NCBI GenBank assembly: GCA_964019695.1
Contig: CAXHUL010000255.1
Location: forward strand, 124,001-188,000
Origin: Loripinus fragilis
Taxonomy: Eukaryota > Mollusca > Bivalvia > Lucinida > Lucinidae
DNA length: 64,000 bases
Reading direction: 5' to 3'
The first letter of the stretch is position 1, and every line of letters starts with the position of its first letter. The notes under the pieces are model-generated. The model was not told the DNA's origin and did no database searches. It saw only the letters and a program-made list of their open reading frames with translations. A program made the position numbers and the translations under genes. Shown here one piece after another: positions 22,733 to 34,372 of this stretch.

Positions 22733-23415
22733 CTGCAAATCAAACACAAATTAACATTATAAACTTGTTTATGCCATGCATTGAATACATGTGTGTCTTT
22801 GCATTCAAATTGGAGAGATATATTTAAGTGAGTAAAAACTACACGACAACCCGCGTACATCCTTAATAGGTTAAATGTGAGTTAAAGGCCAACAAAACAA
22901 ATATTGTATTTTAATCTAGTTTAAAGGTTTCCTGTAAGTATGCAATTCGACTGTAAGAAATATATTCTCCTCCTATAATCAGCTAGCGATAAAGGTTTAT
23001 GAAAAATGCTTCTTGCCCTATTGGTGACAAATTAATGAAACTTCTAAATACTGTTTCTTTTGACATTAATTTTGTTTTTTGATTTATAATTCAATTGTTT
23101 CATTTGTATTTGTACTTGTTAAGAGGATTGCAGTTGCAACAACCATTAAGATACTAGCTTTTGGACCATATTAGGTTTTTAACCCCAAAGGAATATACGG
23201 CGTAAGTCTTTTACATTTAAAACTAATGATTCTGACGATTTTCTTTCAACAAAGAACTGTTTGGCATTAGATTGAACAGGTACCTAGAAGGTCATAGAAG
23301 TATAATACATTATTTTAAGAAATTGAACGGTCTCTGTTATCTGTTTATATGAGGCCTGTCGGTCTGTTGAAATAATGAAATTATGTGACAATAAAAGGAC
23401 ACATCAAGGTCCTAC

Positions 23416-23676
23416 CTGGTGGGACAGTGGCACGTCCATATATTGCAATTTGTTGAATCTCATATGTAGATACAAGGTCCACCTGCCACCACGCTGGCAT
23501 AGCACCATCATCTGTGGCACTACACAAGGGAGTGCGCACAACTGCAGAGGAAACTCTGGTATATTTCCGCCCATCAACAGCTAGATGAGAATCCCAGGAA
23601 AACGGATCAGTTGGATTATTATCTCTATATCTTAAGGTTGAGGACTGAGTGGTAGGTTTATTAAAGGCCACATTGG
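23416..23676 (-). CDS. First exon of a fucolectin-type (FTP) domain
   Basis: The minus-strand exon is bounded by TATATTTTGCAG before 23676 and GTAGG after 23416; 261 nt, phase 1 at both ends. It encodes NVAFNKPTTQSSTLRY, DSHLAVDGRKYTRV (the AVDG metal-site region of the fold), PLCSATDDGAMPAWWQVDL and EIQQIAIYGRATVPP. These are typical landmarks of the N-terminal half of an FTP domain. The F-lectin sugar motif (H-x26-R-x-D-x4-R/K) is not kept: His is Thr and Asp is Thr, and Gln stands at the last basic position. The paired Cys of classic F-lectins is also absent. Canonical fucose binding is therefore doubtful. A signal-peptide exon should lie upstream, beyond 23677, but was not found. The intron to the next exon is 683 bp. 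Confidence 0.93.
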
Positions 23677-24404
23677 CTGCAAAATATACAAATTGATATC
23701 GTGGTAATGATTCAGGTTAGCTTGCTTCCATTAACGAAGATTTATTATGTCTATACATTAATGCACTTTATCATCATATCATGATGTCGCCTCTGGGAGT
23801 GATATAATCCAGTATTTTAAAATTGATCAACCTCTAGTAGTTTACGAGTTTTGGTAACGTTATGGATTGATGCTCATAACAACGTCGCGAATATTTTGCA
23901 AACTGTTGACGTCTTCACACCAAAAAACGCGGGCAAAAAACGCGATTTCAAAATAAATGTAACGTCATATGATTATGATAAATATATTTTATCTGTCATG
24001 CTCCTGTGTTATAGAATTTAATGAACGTGTTGTGAACAAATGAACATATGCTCGACAAGCCTCACATTTCATCACTTTCCCTAACTCCTTTAATTCATTC
24101 GATGAGCATGAATACTCATGTAAAATTCTCTATTATTTAGATGGTTCAATTAAGACAGTTGTGAGGTGCTGATGAAGAACAAGTGACTAGGAATTGCCAG
24201 AATTTCAAATCACATACCAACATATAGCACCAAGAGGAACAATCACTAGAACACTCAGGCACGCATACGTACACACGCACGCACAAACACAAACATATAC
24301 TTGGTAAAAAGAATCTACTATCTCTTCACTAGCCAGAAAGTTGCCACAATAGAAAGGAGAGCACGACTATGTATGAATTAAAAAGCGTTATACTGGGTGT
24401 TCAA
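23677..24404. other. Upstream intron of the lectin gene, nothing recognised
   Basis: It holds a CA/GT-like patch near 24265-24300 (ACACACGCACGCAC) and otherwise AT-rich sequence. No signal-peptide exon with a donor was identified on the minus strand. Confidence 0.5.
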
Positions 24405-24625
24405 AGTAGGGAAAAAGGCACAGATTAGGAATCGATACAAACAAATACCACACATGACCCAGGACACCGTATGGGAATGTGACAAAAACACATGTCGTTT
24501 GAAACCATCACATACAGCAAGGCTTCAACGAACAGACAAGACAGTATGACAAACAAACACGATATACAAATAACAAAAAGGATCCGTAAAAAACGGTTCG
24601 TGAAACAAATTTACTGGAGGAGTGA
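24405..24625 (-). mobile_element. Penelope-like 3' tail (family A), diverged
   Basis: On the minus strand, TATCGATTCCTAATCTG lies near the terminus at about 24405. A CTCCAGTAAATTTG block at about 24620 matches the TTTACTGG region of the fuller copies. Confidence 0.65.
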
Positions 24626-24882
24626 AGCATATTTCATTACGTAAAGCATACATGTATTGTAGTTTAGTATCATAGTGAAATAATCTACTCAAACCAAATT
24701 ATTGATGATTCAGATCACATAAATTAAATTGGTGAAACCAAACGTCGACACAAAATCCACAGACACTGCGCCAGTGAGGAGGAAAACACTACAGCAAATC
24801 AAGCCGCTGATGATCCAGCAAATGACAACTGCAGACCACACACCATCCTAATAACCATTTTATGCAGAGTACAATTTCTCTA

Positions 24883-25936
24883 CACTGAACCGAAGTTCTA
24901 AGTAGCCACTTTTCAATTTGTTTTTTTTTTCTGACTAAGCCCTAGTGATATTGAAATGAATTTTCGCCCAAGTATGCGCATTGTAATGGACTAAAATTAA
25001 GGGGTGTTTTGGAAGAGTTTTCTATCACTTCACGATTTTTGGGTTCAAAAATGCAAAAATCAACTTTTTGAAGAAAATAAGCGTTTTGAGTGCAGTTTTT
25101 ATCGAATTCAAGTACATGTGATTGCAAACCTGCCTAGCTGACTTGAAAAAGCAGCAAACACTTGACTTTTTGCTTATGACAGATTTTTTATGAATTTTTA
25201 AAAATTGATAATTTTCCGAATTTTCCAAAATTTTCGGAAATCATCAGCTGCAATTACTAAAATCATTGTATATGTTTTATTTTATGTTAATATGTTTGAT
25301 AAAACACCATGCAACTTGATGGGCCCATTTTCTAACGTTTTTTTTTTACTAATTTGGTATCCACTTCCGATTTTAACGTGGAACTTTAAAGGTCATTAAA
25401 TGGCATTTGTTAAAGATTTCTTTTAATTTTCAAGCAGAACAGTGACGTTAATTCATAATGAAGAACCCCTGAAAATTGCACTGCTGTGCCGCAGATAATA
25501 AAGCGTACAGAGCAATGCAAAGTGATTATGCAAACTGCATGGTTAAGCTAAAATCTTTTGATTAAGCTGTTGACCGTGGCTGTCTTCATGTTAACGTAGA
25601 AGAGTAATGGAGTGTTCAATTGTCAAAAAAACTTTTGATTATTTTCATCTTATATCACAGCTGTTATAAACATCTTCAAACTAATTAAAATATAAACGGA
25701 TAACGTATCTGTTGAATAGTTTATATCACACTAAAAGTGTGATATTTTGAAATGATTGTACTTTTACTCGGACCTCGTCTGTGCAAGGTCTACCAGTAAT
25801 TTTGAACTGACATAATTTGCAGAGTCTCGACAAAGCCTTGGACCTTTTTATAGAATTTAAGTTTTGTGAGAGTGATTATTACTTTCTGAACGGGAGCAAA
25901 AATTGTATGGTGGCTACTTATAACTTCGGTTCAGTG
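24883..25936. mobile_element. 1.05-kb TIR element with TA flanks
   Basis: The ends match inverted for about 27 bp with one mismatch: CACTGAACCGAAGTT then TAAGTAGCCAC at the left, mirrored GTGGCTACTTATAACTTC and GGTTCAGTG at the right. TA lies immediately outside both ends. The interior is AT-rich, with an internal low-complexity TTTTCCGAATTTTCC patch and no transposase. A second right end lies at 44237-44303. It is probably a non-autonomous Tc1/mariner-type element. Confidence 0.85.
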
Positions 25937-26563
25937 TATATCTCTCTTATCAATTGGACCAGTTTATTACTGTTATAAGGACTGTTGTGCCTTATTTTTT
26001 ATATTTTATATCTATTTATTTGAACGTTTGTGGTGTCTGATCTGGGCCATGACTGTTTGCATATGTCCCACAAAAAGGACACTAGGCTTATATGGGTTAA
26101 AATATGGGTCATTTCTAAGTCTAATTCAAGTGGTAATCAAATATATCCCAGATAATTTAGAGGTCACAACAGATGATACACTGCTAATTAGAGCGAACTA
26201 CTTCACATATACATAAATAAAGCATTGCTATTGTGTGTGTGTGTGTGGGGGGGGATAACTCGTCTATCGTTGCTGGGGGGTGAGGGATTAGACTTTTTGT
26301 AAATTCTCTCATGAAGGATCTCAACAAAAACGTGTGTGCTTATTCAAATTGTGTAGGTTTTCTTTTTATCAGAAAAAAATCACTGCCGGTGTTGTATTCA
26401 GAAATAAACCAAACATACTGTATTGGTGAGCAAATCCATAACAATTATCTTAATATCGCGTGTGCCGTGCGTGCTATATATGCCTCGTGCGCAGGGACCG
26501 CGGCACATCGACACAATAACCGAATAATGTATGTAGCATACAGTTGCTCTTCAAATCTCAATA
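25937..26563. other. No gene recognised; GT and G runs
   Basis: A short TGTGTGTG then GGGGGGGG tract lies at about 26234-26253. A CpG-containing patch lies at about 26456-26520. No coding exon is supported. Confidence 0.5.
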
Positions 26564-26822
26564 ATAGTAAGTGAGTATGATCAGGAAATACCACAATCAC
26601 AAACTGCAGACCAACCCATGACACCGCGAGGAAGAGCCTCACAACAATAACGAGACACCAGGAAGACAAACTAAGCAAAGCAACCAGCACTCTTCCCCAT
26701 CAAGGAGATTGCAAAACTCGAATGGACATAAAGTAACATACAACAAATCATGGCACAATTACAGACTCCCACAATGGGAGTACCAATGAACAACAAATCA
26801 ACAACAACAGAACCACCGCCTT
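26564..26822 (-). mobile_element. Penelope-like 3' tail (family B), longest copy
   Basis: On the minus strand it starts AGGCGGTGGTTCTGTTG, comparable to AGGCGGTGCTTCTTTTG in family A. It passes GATGGGGAAGAGTGCTGG and CCTCGCGGTGTCATGG, and ends CTGATCATACTCACTTAC. The parallel order of words suggests that families A and B are related Penelope-like 3' regions. Confidence 0.75.
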
Positions 26823-27512
26823 ATGCCCAGGTCACACATTCACGGATCGGACGCCGGATTAGCTACGGATACGATCTGGCATGATTTGTGACATTCTGTA
26901 TTCGTCTGTAGATTTCCGTATTGCATCCGTAGTCATACGTAGGAGTACTTGCACATCCTTGCCGTTTTTGAACATGTTCAACATTTGACCACTGATCAAA
27001 CAACCGTAGCACATCCTTAGTAGAAGCAAGAAAGACAGCAAAGATCAGGAAACAAATTGAATACAATCAAGTACCCCACTGTCCCAGGATACCAAATAGG
27101 AAAGTAACAAAATCACAATAAACATCACATACAAGAGCCAAGAGGTCAGCCCTTTACCTTCTAATGACCACAAGGCAGCAATGAACAGACGCGAAAGCAT
27201 GCAAACACAAGACATTAATAACACAAATGATCCACAAAAGAAGTACTGCCTTGGAACGGTCAGTAAAAATATTTTACTGGAGGGCTTAAATGATTTCGCG
27301 GCGCGCCAGCCTTCTCTTAGTTTAAATGTGGGTCAAGACACATAAATGTTTGGTTTGCATGAAAGGTCCCAAACGTATCCATGCATCATCTCCTAGAACA
27401 TATACATCAAGATATAAAAAGGAGATAAAGCAAAGATAAGGACTAGTAAAACGTGTTAGAACGTACTGATCCGTTTTAGTCCGTATCGATGCCTATCAAC
27501 GACAGACGTCTT
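26823..27512. repeat. Sequence dense in CCGTA/TACGG words, split by a retroelement
   Basis: 26823-27012 and 27452-27512 both repeat TCCGTA, TACGGA and close variants at short spacing (GGATCGGACGCCGG, CCGTATTGCATCCGTAG, TAGTCCGTATCGATG). A family A Penelope-like tail (27015-27450) separates them. TAGTA occurs at both junctions as a possible target duplication. Confidence 0.55.
27015..27450 (-). mobile_element. Penelope-like 3' region (family A), longer copy
   Basis: It matches 7475-7900 closely (GGAACGGTCAGTAAAA, TAAATGTTTGGTTTGCATG, CATCATCTCCTAGAACAT, AAAGCAAAGATAAGGACT). The 3' end on the minus strand lies at about 27015. Confidence 0.85.
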
Positions 27513-27554
27513 ATCAAGCCTGTTATGCTCATAAGTTCTTGCCTTAGGGTGTTA

Positions 27555-27710
27555 ATATAGTACCTTTTTCAAACGACCACAACATTGTTAGCAGCCTTAT
27601 CTGCGAGCGCCAAAACAAAATAAATACTTGGACCCCTTTCTTCAAATTTCTATAGGTGGAAGAAGTTCTATATTGTTGCAATAAAATGAGATTCTACCAT
27701 CAATAATTTT
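27555..27710 (-). mobile_element. Penelope-like N-terminal RT fragment
   Basis: ACCACAACATTGTTAGCAGC matches the antisense of ADKSANNVVV in the large element (10571-10620). The match continues with changes to TCAATAATTTTAA at about 27711. Together with 27015-27450 it may be one internally deleted copy. Confidence 0.65.
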
Positions 27711-28727
27711 AACTAGAGAACCTGAAGGTCCTGAAGCGCTCACCTAATCTCCTTAATAATGTTAAAATGGGTCAAGGTCAACTACGGCTTATAGTGAAAC
27801 ATTTTGTTTTACCATATATGAGGGTTGCGGCCGGTTTGGTCAAGTTACCTAAAACAATCGAATGAATACTCCATCAAACGGCCAAGTGATTTCTGAGAAA
27901 AAATATTTAGATATGTACGTGGCAGTAAAATGAGTGGCCTTGGATAAATAAAAAGGTCGCAGGTAAGCTTGACGTTTGGTATTTATATATAACCATTGTC
28001 TCATTAGGTTAAACATTTCTCGAAAGTATTGTGATTTCAGCTTAAATAGTTATAGAAAAATAACCATTTCAAGATTTTTTCCCATATAAATGCATAAGGA
28101 ATCAAATTTGATATTGCCATAAAGTAGGTCAAGGCCAATCTAGATTCATCATTTGTGCAAACCTGGTAGGGCTTACATCCTCAATGCTACATATCAAGTC
28201 CCAAGGCCATTGGCCTTTTGGTTCCAAAGGAAAGATAATTAAAGGGGTTTACCGTATATGGGTGTGGTGGCCATCTTGGTCATGTGACCAGAACAATTGT
28301 ATCAAGTTCGGCTAACCTATCATGTGAAATTTGAGTTCAATTGGCGTAGTGGCTTCTGAGAAAACTATGTTTTAATATGTTGATGGGACTTCAATATGAG
28401 CGACCTTGGCTGAAAGGCCAAAGGTTAACCTGGACCTTTGAACTTATATATAGCCATTGTCTCATTAGGTCTAACATATCATGTGAGAATGATGACTTTG
28501 GCATCAACTGTTACAGTATTCAAACAATCAACTTTTCAAAAAGAATCCCATTAAAATGCATTATGAAGCTAATTTGCCCTTGATGTTAAGTAGGTCAAGG
28601 TCAACTTACTAGGATCATCATTTGAACAAACTTGGTAGACCCCACATCCCCAATGCTACATACCAAGTCCCAAGATCACCGACCTTCTTGTTCTGGAGAA
28701 GAAGATTTTTAAATGTTTTTTTATATA

Positions 28728-29888
28728 CTTAACTACTTAAGAAACCTGACACATACTGTGTGTCAATATTTTGGTAGTAAATGAATACGATGGATGCACA
28801 CTTGCCTTTCCATTGCGTAAAGCTGAACAAAGGTAGACTAAGATACACTGAGTTTATTTGAAAAGATGAACTAATTTCAGACGTCAGCTATCAAAACGTC
28901 ACATAATCTCTTAAATCAATTTTCGCAAGAAAAACGAAACCACTCAAAATTCACCAGAAACCGCTTTAGTGTAATTCTTTGTTATTTCATTGACATCTTC
29001 TTGGCATTCAAATAAAGCATGCAAGCATTGTTCAACCCAAAAGCCTATTTTCATTTTCTTAACGTCAATTTTTTTGCTTTCAGCGTTTTGTGAGCTTTTA
29101 AAAAGTACTGCCTCTTTATCAACTTTTTTCACTTTGTATGATGTTTGGAATGCATTTTGACAATGATTCAGTCCTTCTGAACTCCGAAGCTGTCGCCTAC
29201 GTCCATTTAGCGACGTCAAGCGTTACAATGACATGCTGATATGTGTATACTGCAAATCTTGAAATTTATACGCAATTAAAGTAAAGTGTAGTCAATTGGC
29301 ACAGTCTATAACAAAGTAGACAGCACTCACTAAACGGTGACATACATTGACAAAGAAAAAACGGTTATTATCCATAGTTTACGTTGTTCCTTAATTGGCG
29401 TTAAACTTGGTTTATTCCGCTTTTACCATTTAACGTGACGCGAAACATAAGTTCTGATTTTTGAAAATGCATTCCCTTACAATGATTGGCTGACTTCAAG
29501 TCATTTTAGTTTCTAAAAATTGGTTATACAAAGGGAAAAAACACTGCCGTTTAGACAACGTCAAAAGCAAAACTTAAAACCCCCATATCTTACGCCAAAG
29601 CAAGAAATTGCAAATTTTCAAAATGCTCTTTTGTCTGTACTGGTATTGGCATTACATCCATGAAAGAGTTTTCAAAAAAAATATTTAGACATACACTCCC
29701 GAGGCAAAAGTGATAAAAACGGTGTTTTTTGGCGTCGTGACGTCATATTCTATATTTGATAAATATTGTTGTTCGAATAATACTTTCTAATGTCTTGCTA
29801 TTAAAATAAGCATATCGGCTTAGCTCTATAATTTGTTATTTACGAGTTTGAAACAAGTAACACGTGTTAGGTTTCTTTAGAAGCTTAA
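28728..29888 (+). mobile_element. 1.1-kb TIR element, copy B
   Basis: The ends are imperfect inverted repeats: TTAACTACTTAAGAAACC then TGACAC at the left, GTGTTAGGTTTCTTTAG then AAGCTTAA at the right. ATATA-like AT sequence borders both sides, where the host repeat reads TTTTTACCATATATGGG. It is homologous to 13995-16178. The central part lacks the 780-bp TATGCCCC insertion and so shows the empty site. A 91-codon minus-strand frame (29219-28944) is open in this copy but matches no family I know. Confidence 0.75.
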
Positions 29889-29950
29889 TATATATATGGG
29901 TGTGGCGGTCATCTTGGTCATGTGACCATGATATATTGTATAAATTTTAG

Positions 29951-30437
29951 CTATCTGTATTTATATCGCCAGGTGGCAGATTACTGAATCTGCCACCTGA
30001 TATCGCGTAAATGCCAATTTAGAGTGAAAAGTAGGGATTTCCAGAAACAGTAGGGATAAGGAGAAAAGCAAGACAAAGGGGAAAAAAGAATCTATCTGGA
30101 GGCCTGATTAATCAATTTTCTATAAAAATCAGCATGATTACAACAATAAAAACACCAAAATAGAATAACTTTTGCACTTGCAAAAATAAAAGCAGAGAAA
30201 TTTATTGGCCTGCCTAATAAAAAATAAGAGATTAATTGATAAAACGTGAGCGAGCGAAGTGAGCGAGGAACTTTTTAAAATTATTTTATTTGAGCAATTT
30301 AAACATGACGCCCCCCTCCCCTGCTGGAAGGTCAAAGTAAATGGCGACCCCCTACTAGCCACATAGAAATTCACATGACCCCCCCCCCTACTTTTTAGCC
30401 GGCCCCCTGACATTTAAATAAAGGGCTGTCCCTTATC
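29951..30437. mobile_element. C-run insertion in the Helentron-like element
   Basis: The host repeat is broken after TTTTAGCTATC and resumes at about 30438 with GGGAGTCTTCACATG. The insert starts near a 12-bp hairpin (AGGTGGCAGATT-ACTG-AATCTGCCACCT, 29972-29999). It contains CGTGAGCGAGCGAAGTGAGC and several C runs. The exact ends are not certain. Confidence 0.55.
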
Positions 30438-31057
30438 ATAGGGAGTCTTCACATGAATTTTGAGTTCAATTAGGCCAATGGTTTGTGAGAAAAGTATATT
30501 TTATTGAATTGATGGGATTCCAATACAAGCGACCTAAGCTTAAAGGTCAAAGGTCAACCTTGACCTTTGGAACTTATTTATAGCCATTATCTCATTAGCC
30601 TAAACAAATCAAGTGAGAATAATGACTAAGGCTTCCACAGTTTTAAAGAAAATTAACTTTTCAAACAACTTTTCATTTAATTGCATTAGGAAGCAAATTT
30701 GACCTTGACGTTAAGTAGGTCAAAGTCAACCTAGGATCATATTTTGAACAAACTTGATGGGCCCCACATCCCCAATGCTACATACCAAGTCCCAAGGTCA
30801 TCAGTCGTCTGGTTCTGGAGAAGATTTTTAAAGGGTTTTTACCATATATGGGCGTGGCGGCCATCTTAGTCATTTAACCAGGACCGTTTGAACAAACTTT
30901 TGTTCCTGCATCCTAAAGAGTCTTCACATGAAATTTCAGTTTAATTGGCCCAGTTGTTTTAGAGGAGATGATGTTTGAAAATGTTCCGGATGGACGGACG
31001 CCGGAGTGACTGGTATACTATTAGCTCACCAATGAGCCTTCGGCTCAGGTGAGCTAA

Positions 31058-31948
31058 TAATGAGCCCTTTCTAAAATGGAAATCTGTAAATGTTACTTGA
31101 CCCAGATAAAATTCTGCATCTGCAGTTTCTCATCATAGTCTACACTGTTTTCTATGCCACAGAAATACATTCAAACATGTCTATATAACATAGGGACAAA
31201 TCAAAGTTTTTAATGAATTAAGGCTCACCTTGCATAGGCTGTCTAAGTACATTATCAGACAAGCGACAAGATGACAAAAGTGGAGACTGGCGGCAAAAAG
31301 GTTAATAACGAGTGTCAACTGCATTATCCGTGAAGGGCAAATGCTCTAGTGTCATTAAATGAATTTATGCAGATTCAGTCGCACCCAAGCCTCAGCTGTG
31401 ACATAAGTACTCTTTTCACATAAGATAGTTCAATTATAGAAGTTATTATAAAAGCAATACAAAAATATTTCTCCCAATAAATACGTCACTCCCTAAACAT
31501 GTAAGGACCAGTGATGGATCTAGAGGGGGTTCAGGGGGGTTCGCTCGAACCCCCTTCCCGCCCCCATTTTTAAATGTCCTATGAAAGTGAAATAATTTGG
31601 TCTCAGTGAGATCATTTTCATGGGATGTTTAAGAAAAATGAGATAAAATCAGCAAACAGAATCCCCTACACATTTATACAATGTCATACAAACCTCCCTT
31701 CCAGAAATCCTGGACAATCCGCTGTGATGATGGTAAGTTAAAGTTGATTGATGGGTCCTTAAAGGCTAATGCAGGCCAAATAATTGTGCAATTAGTTTAC
31801 TATTGCTTTGAAGAATGAAATACAGAATTCGGGTAGGTAGATCCGAAAATAATTTCATTTTATGAAAAGTGTTTTTATGGAAATGAGCGGTACAAAATAT
31901 GACAGAAAAGGGAATTTCCCAGAAATCCCAAAATAATTCAAATGCATG
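31058..31948. other. Intergenic or intronic DNA with a G/C-run repeat
   Basis: 31508-31570 reads GATGGATCTAGAGGGGG then TTCGCTCGAACCCCC, like other G/C-run mollusc repeats, but a partner end was not found. The remainder shows no gene. Confidence 0.45.
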
Positions 31949-32698
31949 TATGACCCTGAATCGCTCACCTGTACTAAATGCACCACTTATATAAGCTTAT
32001 GTGACCCCCAGTGTTGGCCCCAGAGGCATTATTTGAACAAACTTGGTAGTGGTCCACTGGGTGATGCTACCAACCAATTATAAGGTTTTAGTTCTTGTGG
32101 TTTCTTACCAGTATATTACATCATGCTTTCCCTATTATAAGCCTATGTAAAATATGTGACCCGCCTGGCAGGCCCAATTTTGGCCCCAGGGGCATAATTT
32201 GAACCAACTTGATAGTGGTCTACTAGGTGATGCTACATACTTAATATCAAGGCTTTAGTCCTTGTGATTTCAGACAATAGGAATTTATCATGTTTTCCTT
32301 TCGTATACGCCTATGAAAAACATATGACACAAGGCCCATTTCTAGCCTCATGGGTATAATGGTAGAGGTTCACTAGGTGATTCTTCATACCAAATATTCA
32401 GGCTCTATGCACTGTAGTTTAAGAGAGGAAGATGTTTTTCCTTTGTTAGTCTATACAAAACATGTGACCCCCGGGGCGACCCAGTTTTGGCCCCAGGGCC
32501 ATAATTTGAACAAACTTGGTAGATATCTACTAGGTGATGTTACATACCAACTATCAAGGCTCTAGGCCTTGTGGTTTCAGACCAGAATATCTTTTCTTGT
32601 TTTCCCAATTTAAGTCTATTACAAACACGTGACCCCCGGGGCGGGCCCATTTTTGGCTCCAGGGGCATAACTTGAACAAACTTGGTAGAGGTCAAGGC
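31949..32698 (+). mobile_element. Helentron/DINE-like element, ~160-bp GTGACCCC core
   Basis: It begins with GAATCGCTCACCTG, like the element at 27712. Four to five tandem units follow, with TATGTGACCC, TTTTGGCCCCAGGGGC, ATAATTTGAACAAACTTG and TAGGTGATGCTACATACC. It is broken at 32699 by a truncated G-run element. Confidence 0.6.
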
Positions 32699-32776
32699 TG
32701 TTTTCTGGTTGTTGGGCCTGGACCCTCCCCCCCCCCCCCCCCACAAACCTGACAAAAATTCCTGGATCCGCGCATG
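32699..32776 (-). mobile_element. G-run element with GGATCC-type end, truncated copy 3
   Basis: On the minus strand it starts CACATGCGCGGATCCAGG, then a G run and GTCCAGGCCC. Only one end is present. It abuts the minisatellite core. Confidence 0.65.
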
Positions 32777-32899
32777 TGTAGGAATACAGCTTCTAGCTCT
32801 AGGTCATACTATACAAATAAAAATACACCTTTTTACCTCCACTACTTCACATGTGATTACATGACATTTATTGCAAACTGCCATGATATTTTCAACTAC

Positions 32900-33846
32900 T
32901 TCTTGTGTCCAAACTTTGCTTTTCCCCTTTAAATTCACTAACAACAAGGGCAGTCAACTCCGTAGTTCATGGTCAAATCTTGTTGAATTTCAAACTCATT
33001 CAAGCTCTTATGTATATCATTGTTACCTGCAAGTATGAAATGAATCCAATCAAAAACGTTCGGAATAATGTGATACCCCTTTTTTATTATAATAACCCTA
33101 TCTGTTGCCATGAAAACCAGCCATTGGATCTGGCTGAATTTCAAATTTATTCAAGCTCTGATGCATATCCTCAATTACCTACAAATATGAAAAGGGTCAA
33201 ATCAATAATAGCAAAGAAAATATGATGGCGTCGTTTTCCCCATTATAAGTCTATCAGATTCTTTTCATACACTAAAGGGCACCTAACTCCGTAGTCTGTG
33301 GTCGAATCCAGACAAATGTTGAACTCATCTAAACTCTCATGTATGACATTGTTACCAGCAAGTATGAAAAGGATCTGATCAAAACCAGTCGAGAAAACAT
33401 GATGACACCGTTGTTTCTATTGTAACCCTATCTGTTGCCATAAAAACCAGTGTTCGTATCTGGCTGAATTTCGAACTCATTCCACCTCTTAAGTATGTCC
33501 TTAATACCTGCAAATATTAAAAGGATCAAATCAAAAATAGCGGAGAACTCATCCAAGCACTCATGCATGTCACCATTATCTGAAAGAATGAAAAGGATCC
33601 TTTCAAAAACATTCGAGAAAACGTAATGACGCCGTTTTTCGCATCATAATCCTATTGGAGATATCTGTTGCCAAGGAAACCAGAGTTCTGAACTGATCTG
33701 GCTTATTTGATTAAAAGTTTGGTTACATTGAATCCTCTGGTCTTAGAGATAAATATGTTTGAAAGTGTTAACGGACGGGCTGACGGACGCCGGCTCAACT
33801 AGTATACCAATAGCTCACCCATGAGCCTTCGGCTCAGGTGAGCTAA
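32900..33846 (+). mobile_element. Helentron/DINE-like element, ~165-bp core and 3' hairpin
   Basis: Tandem units contain CAACTCCGTAGTTCATGG, TATCTGTTGCCATGAAAAC and AAAAGGATC. The 3' end (33770-33846) has GACGGACGCCGGC followed by AATAGCTCACCCATGAGCC-TTC-GGCTCAGGTGAGCTAA, nearly identical to the end at 31057, although the core sequence is different. Confidence 0.65.
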
Positions 33847-33849
33847 TAA

Positions 33850-34127
33850 TATTGTGTTCCCAACTATCTAAGGCCTTAGATTCAACATGCTCTCGTTTAC
33901 ACCATCGATTACAAAATTTCCGTAAGACACCTGTAATTTCCTCACCAAATGATTTGAAGTCTATTGGCATAGGAAACCTATATTTAGGTCCCAACATACA
34001 ATAGACCGAATTTTTGATGATGATTTTTATTTCCCCTGTGACTATTTGAGCAGCAGGATGATAGCAATACTTAGAGATTTTACAATCTCAAGAGTCAGGA
34101 ATAGAATTTTCAATATCAAGATCAGTT
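33850..34127 (-). mobile_element. Penelope-like N-terminal fragment
   Basis: The minus strand reads LGPKYRFPMPIDFKSFGEEI and FCNRWCKREHVESKALDSWE, matching the region before the RT domain of the large element (GLNIDFPQ..EWKINIFK). It directly abuts the Helentron-like 3' end, so that element probably inserted into this Penelope-like copy, or this copy was truncated there. Confidence 0.75.
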
Positions 34128-34372
34128 CATGCCTACCTTTATAATGGGGAAAGACATACTTTATATTAGTCAAAAAACGCACTGTTTGGATATAGCAGAA
34201 TTATGTGACAAAACTACTTACAGACAAATGACCTTGACAAAGGAAGATACGCAGAAAGTACAATAACACAAGCTAGCAGTCGAAGAAATAACTGAAAGAT
34301 AAGAATCCTGATTAGTTCATAAAATCAACTGTTTTGTTATATCACTGGCGTGTAACCTGTCTCCTGATTGGC
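34128..34372. other. No gene recognised
   Basis: AT-rich spacer between the Penelope-like fragment and the satellite arm. Confidence 0.5.

Larger units (their letters stand above)
27712..31057 (+). mobile_element. Helentron/DINE-like element with ~330-bp core units, interrupted
   Basis: The 5' end carries AGAGAACCTGAAGGTCC then CGCTCACCT. Core units repeat GGTCAAGGTCAAC, CCCACATCCCCAATGCTACA, GGGCGTGGCGGCCATCTT and TCTTCACATGAAATTT. The 3' end has GGACGGACGCCGG and then a long hairpin, TTAGCTCACC..TGAGCC-TTC-GGCTCA..GGTGAG, ending CTAA at 31057. A subterminal inverted repeat, central minisatellite, and 3' hairpin before CTRR are hallmarks of Helitron/Helentron-associated elements (DINE-1, bivalve Pearl). 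It is interrupted at 28728-29888 and about 29951-30437. It encodes no protein. Confidence 0.6.

Noticed and set aside
26863..27066. Minus-strand frame beginning with a signal-peptide-like hydrophobic stretch, near the lectin gene on the same strand
   Set aside because: The hydrophobic part is simply the translated Penelope-like 3' terminus (TTCCTGATCTTTGCTG...). The same phrase appears wherever that tail occurs, and there is no splice donor.
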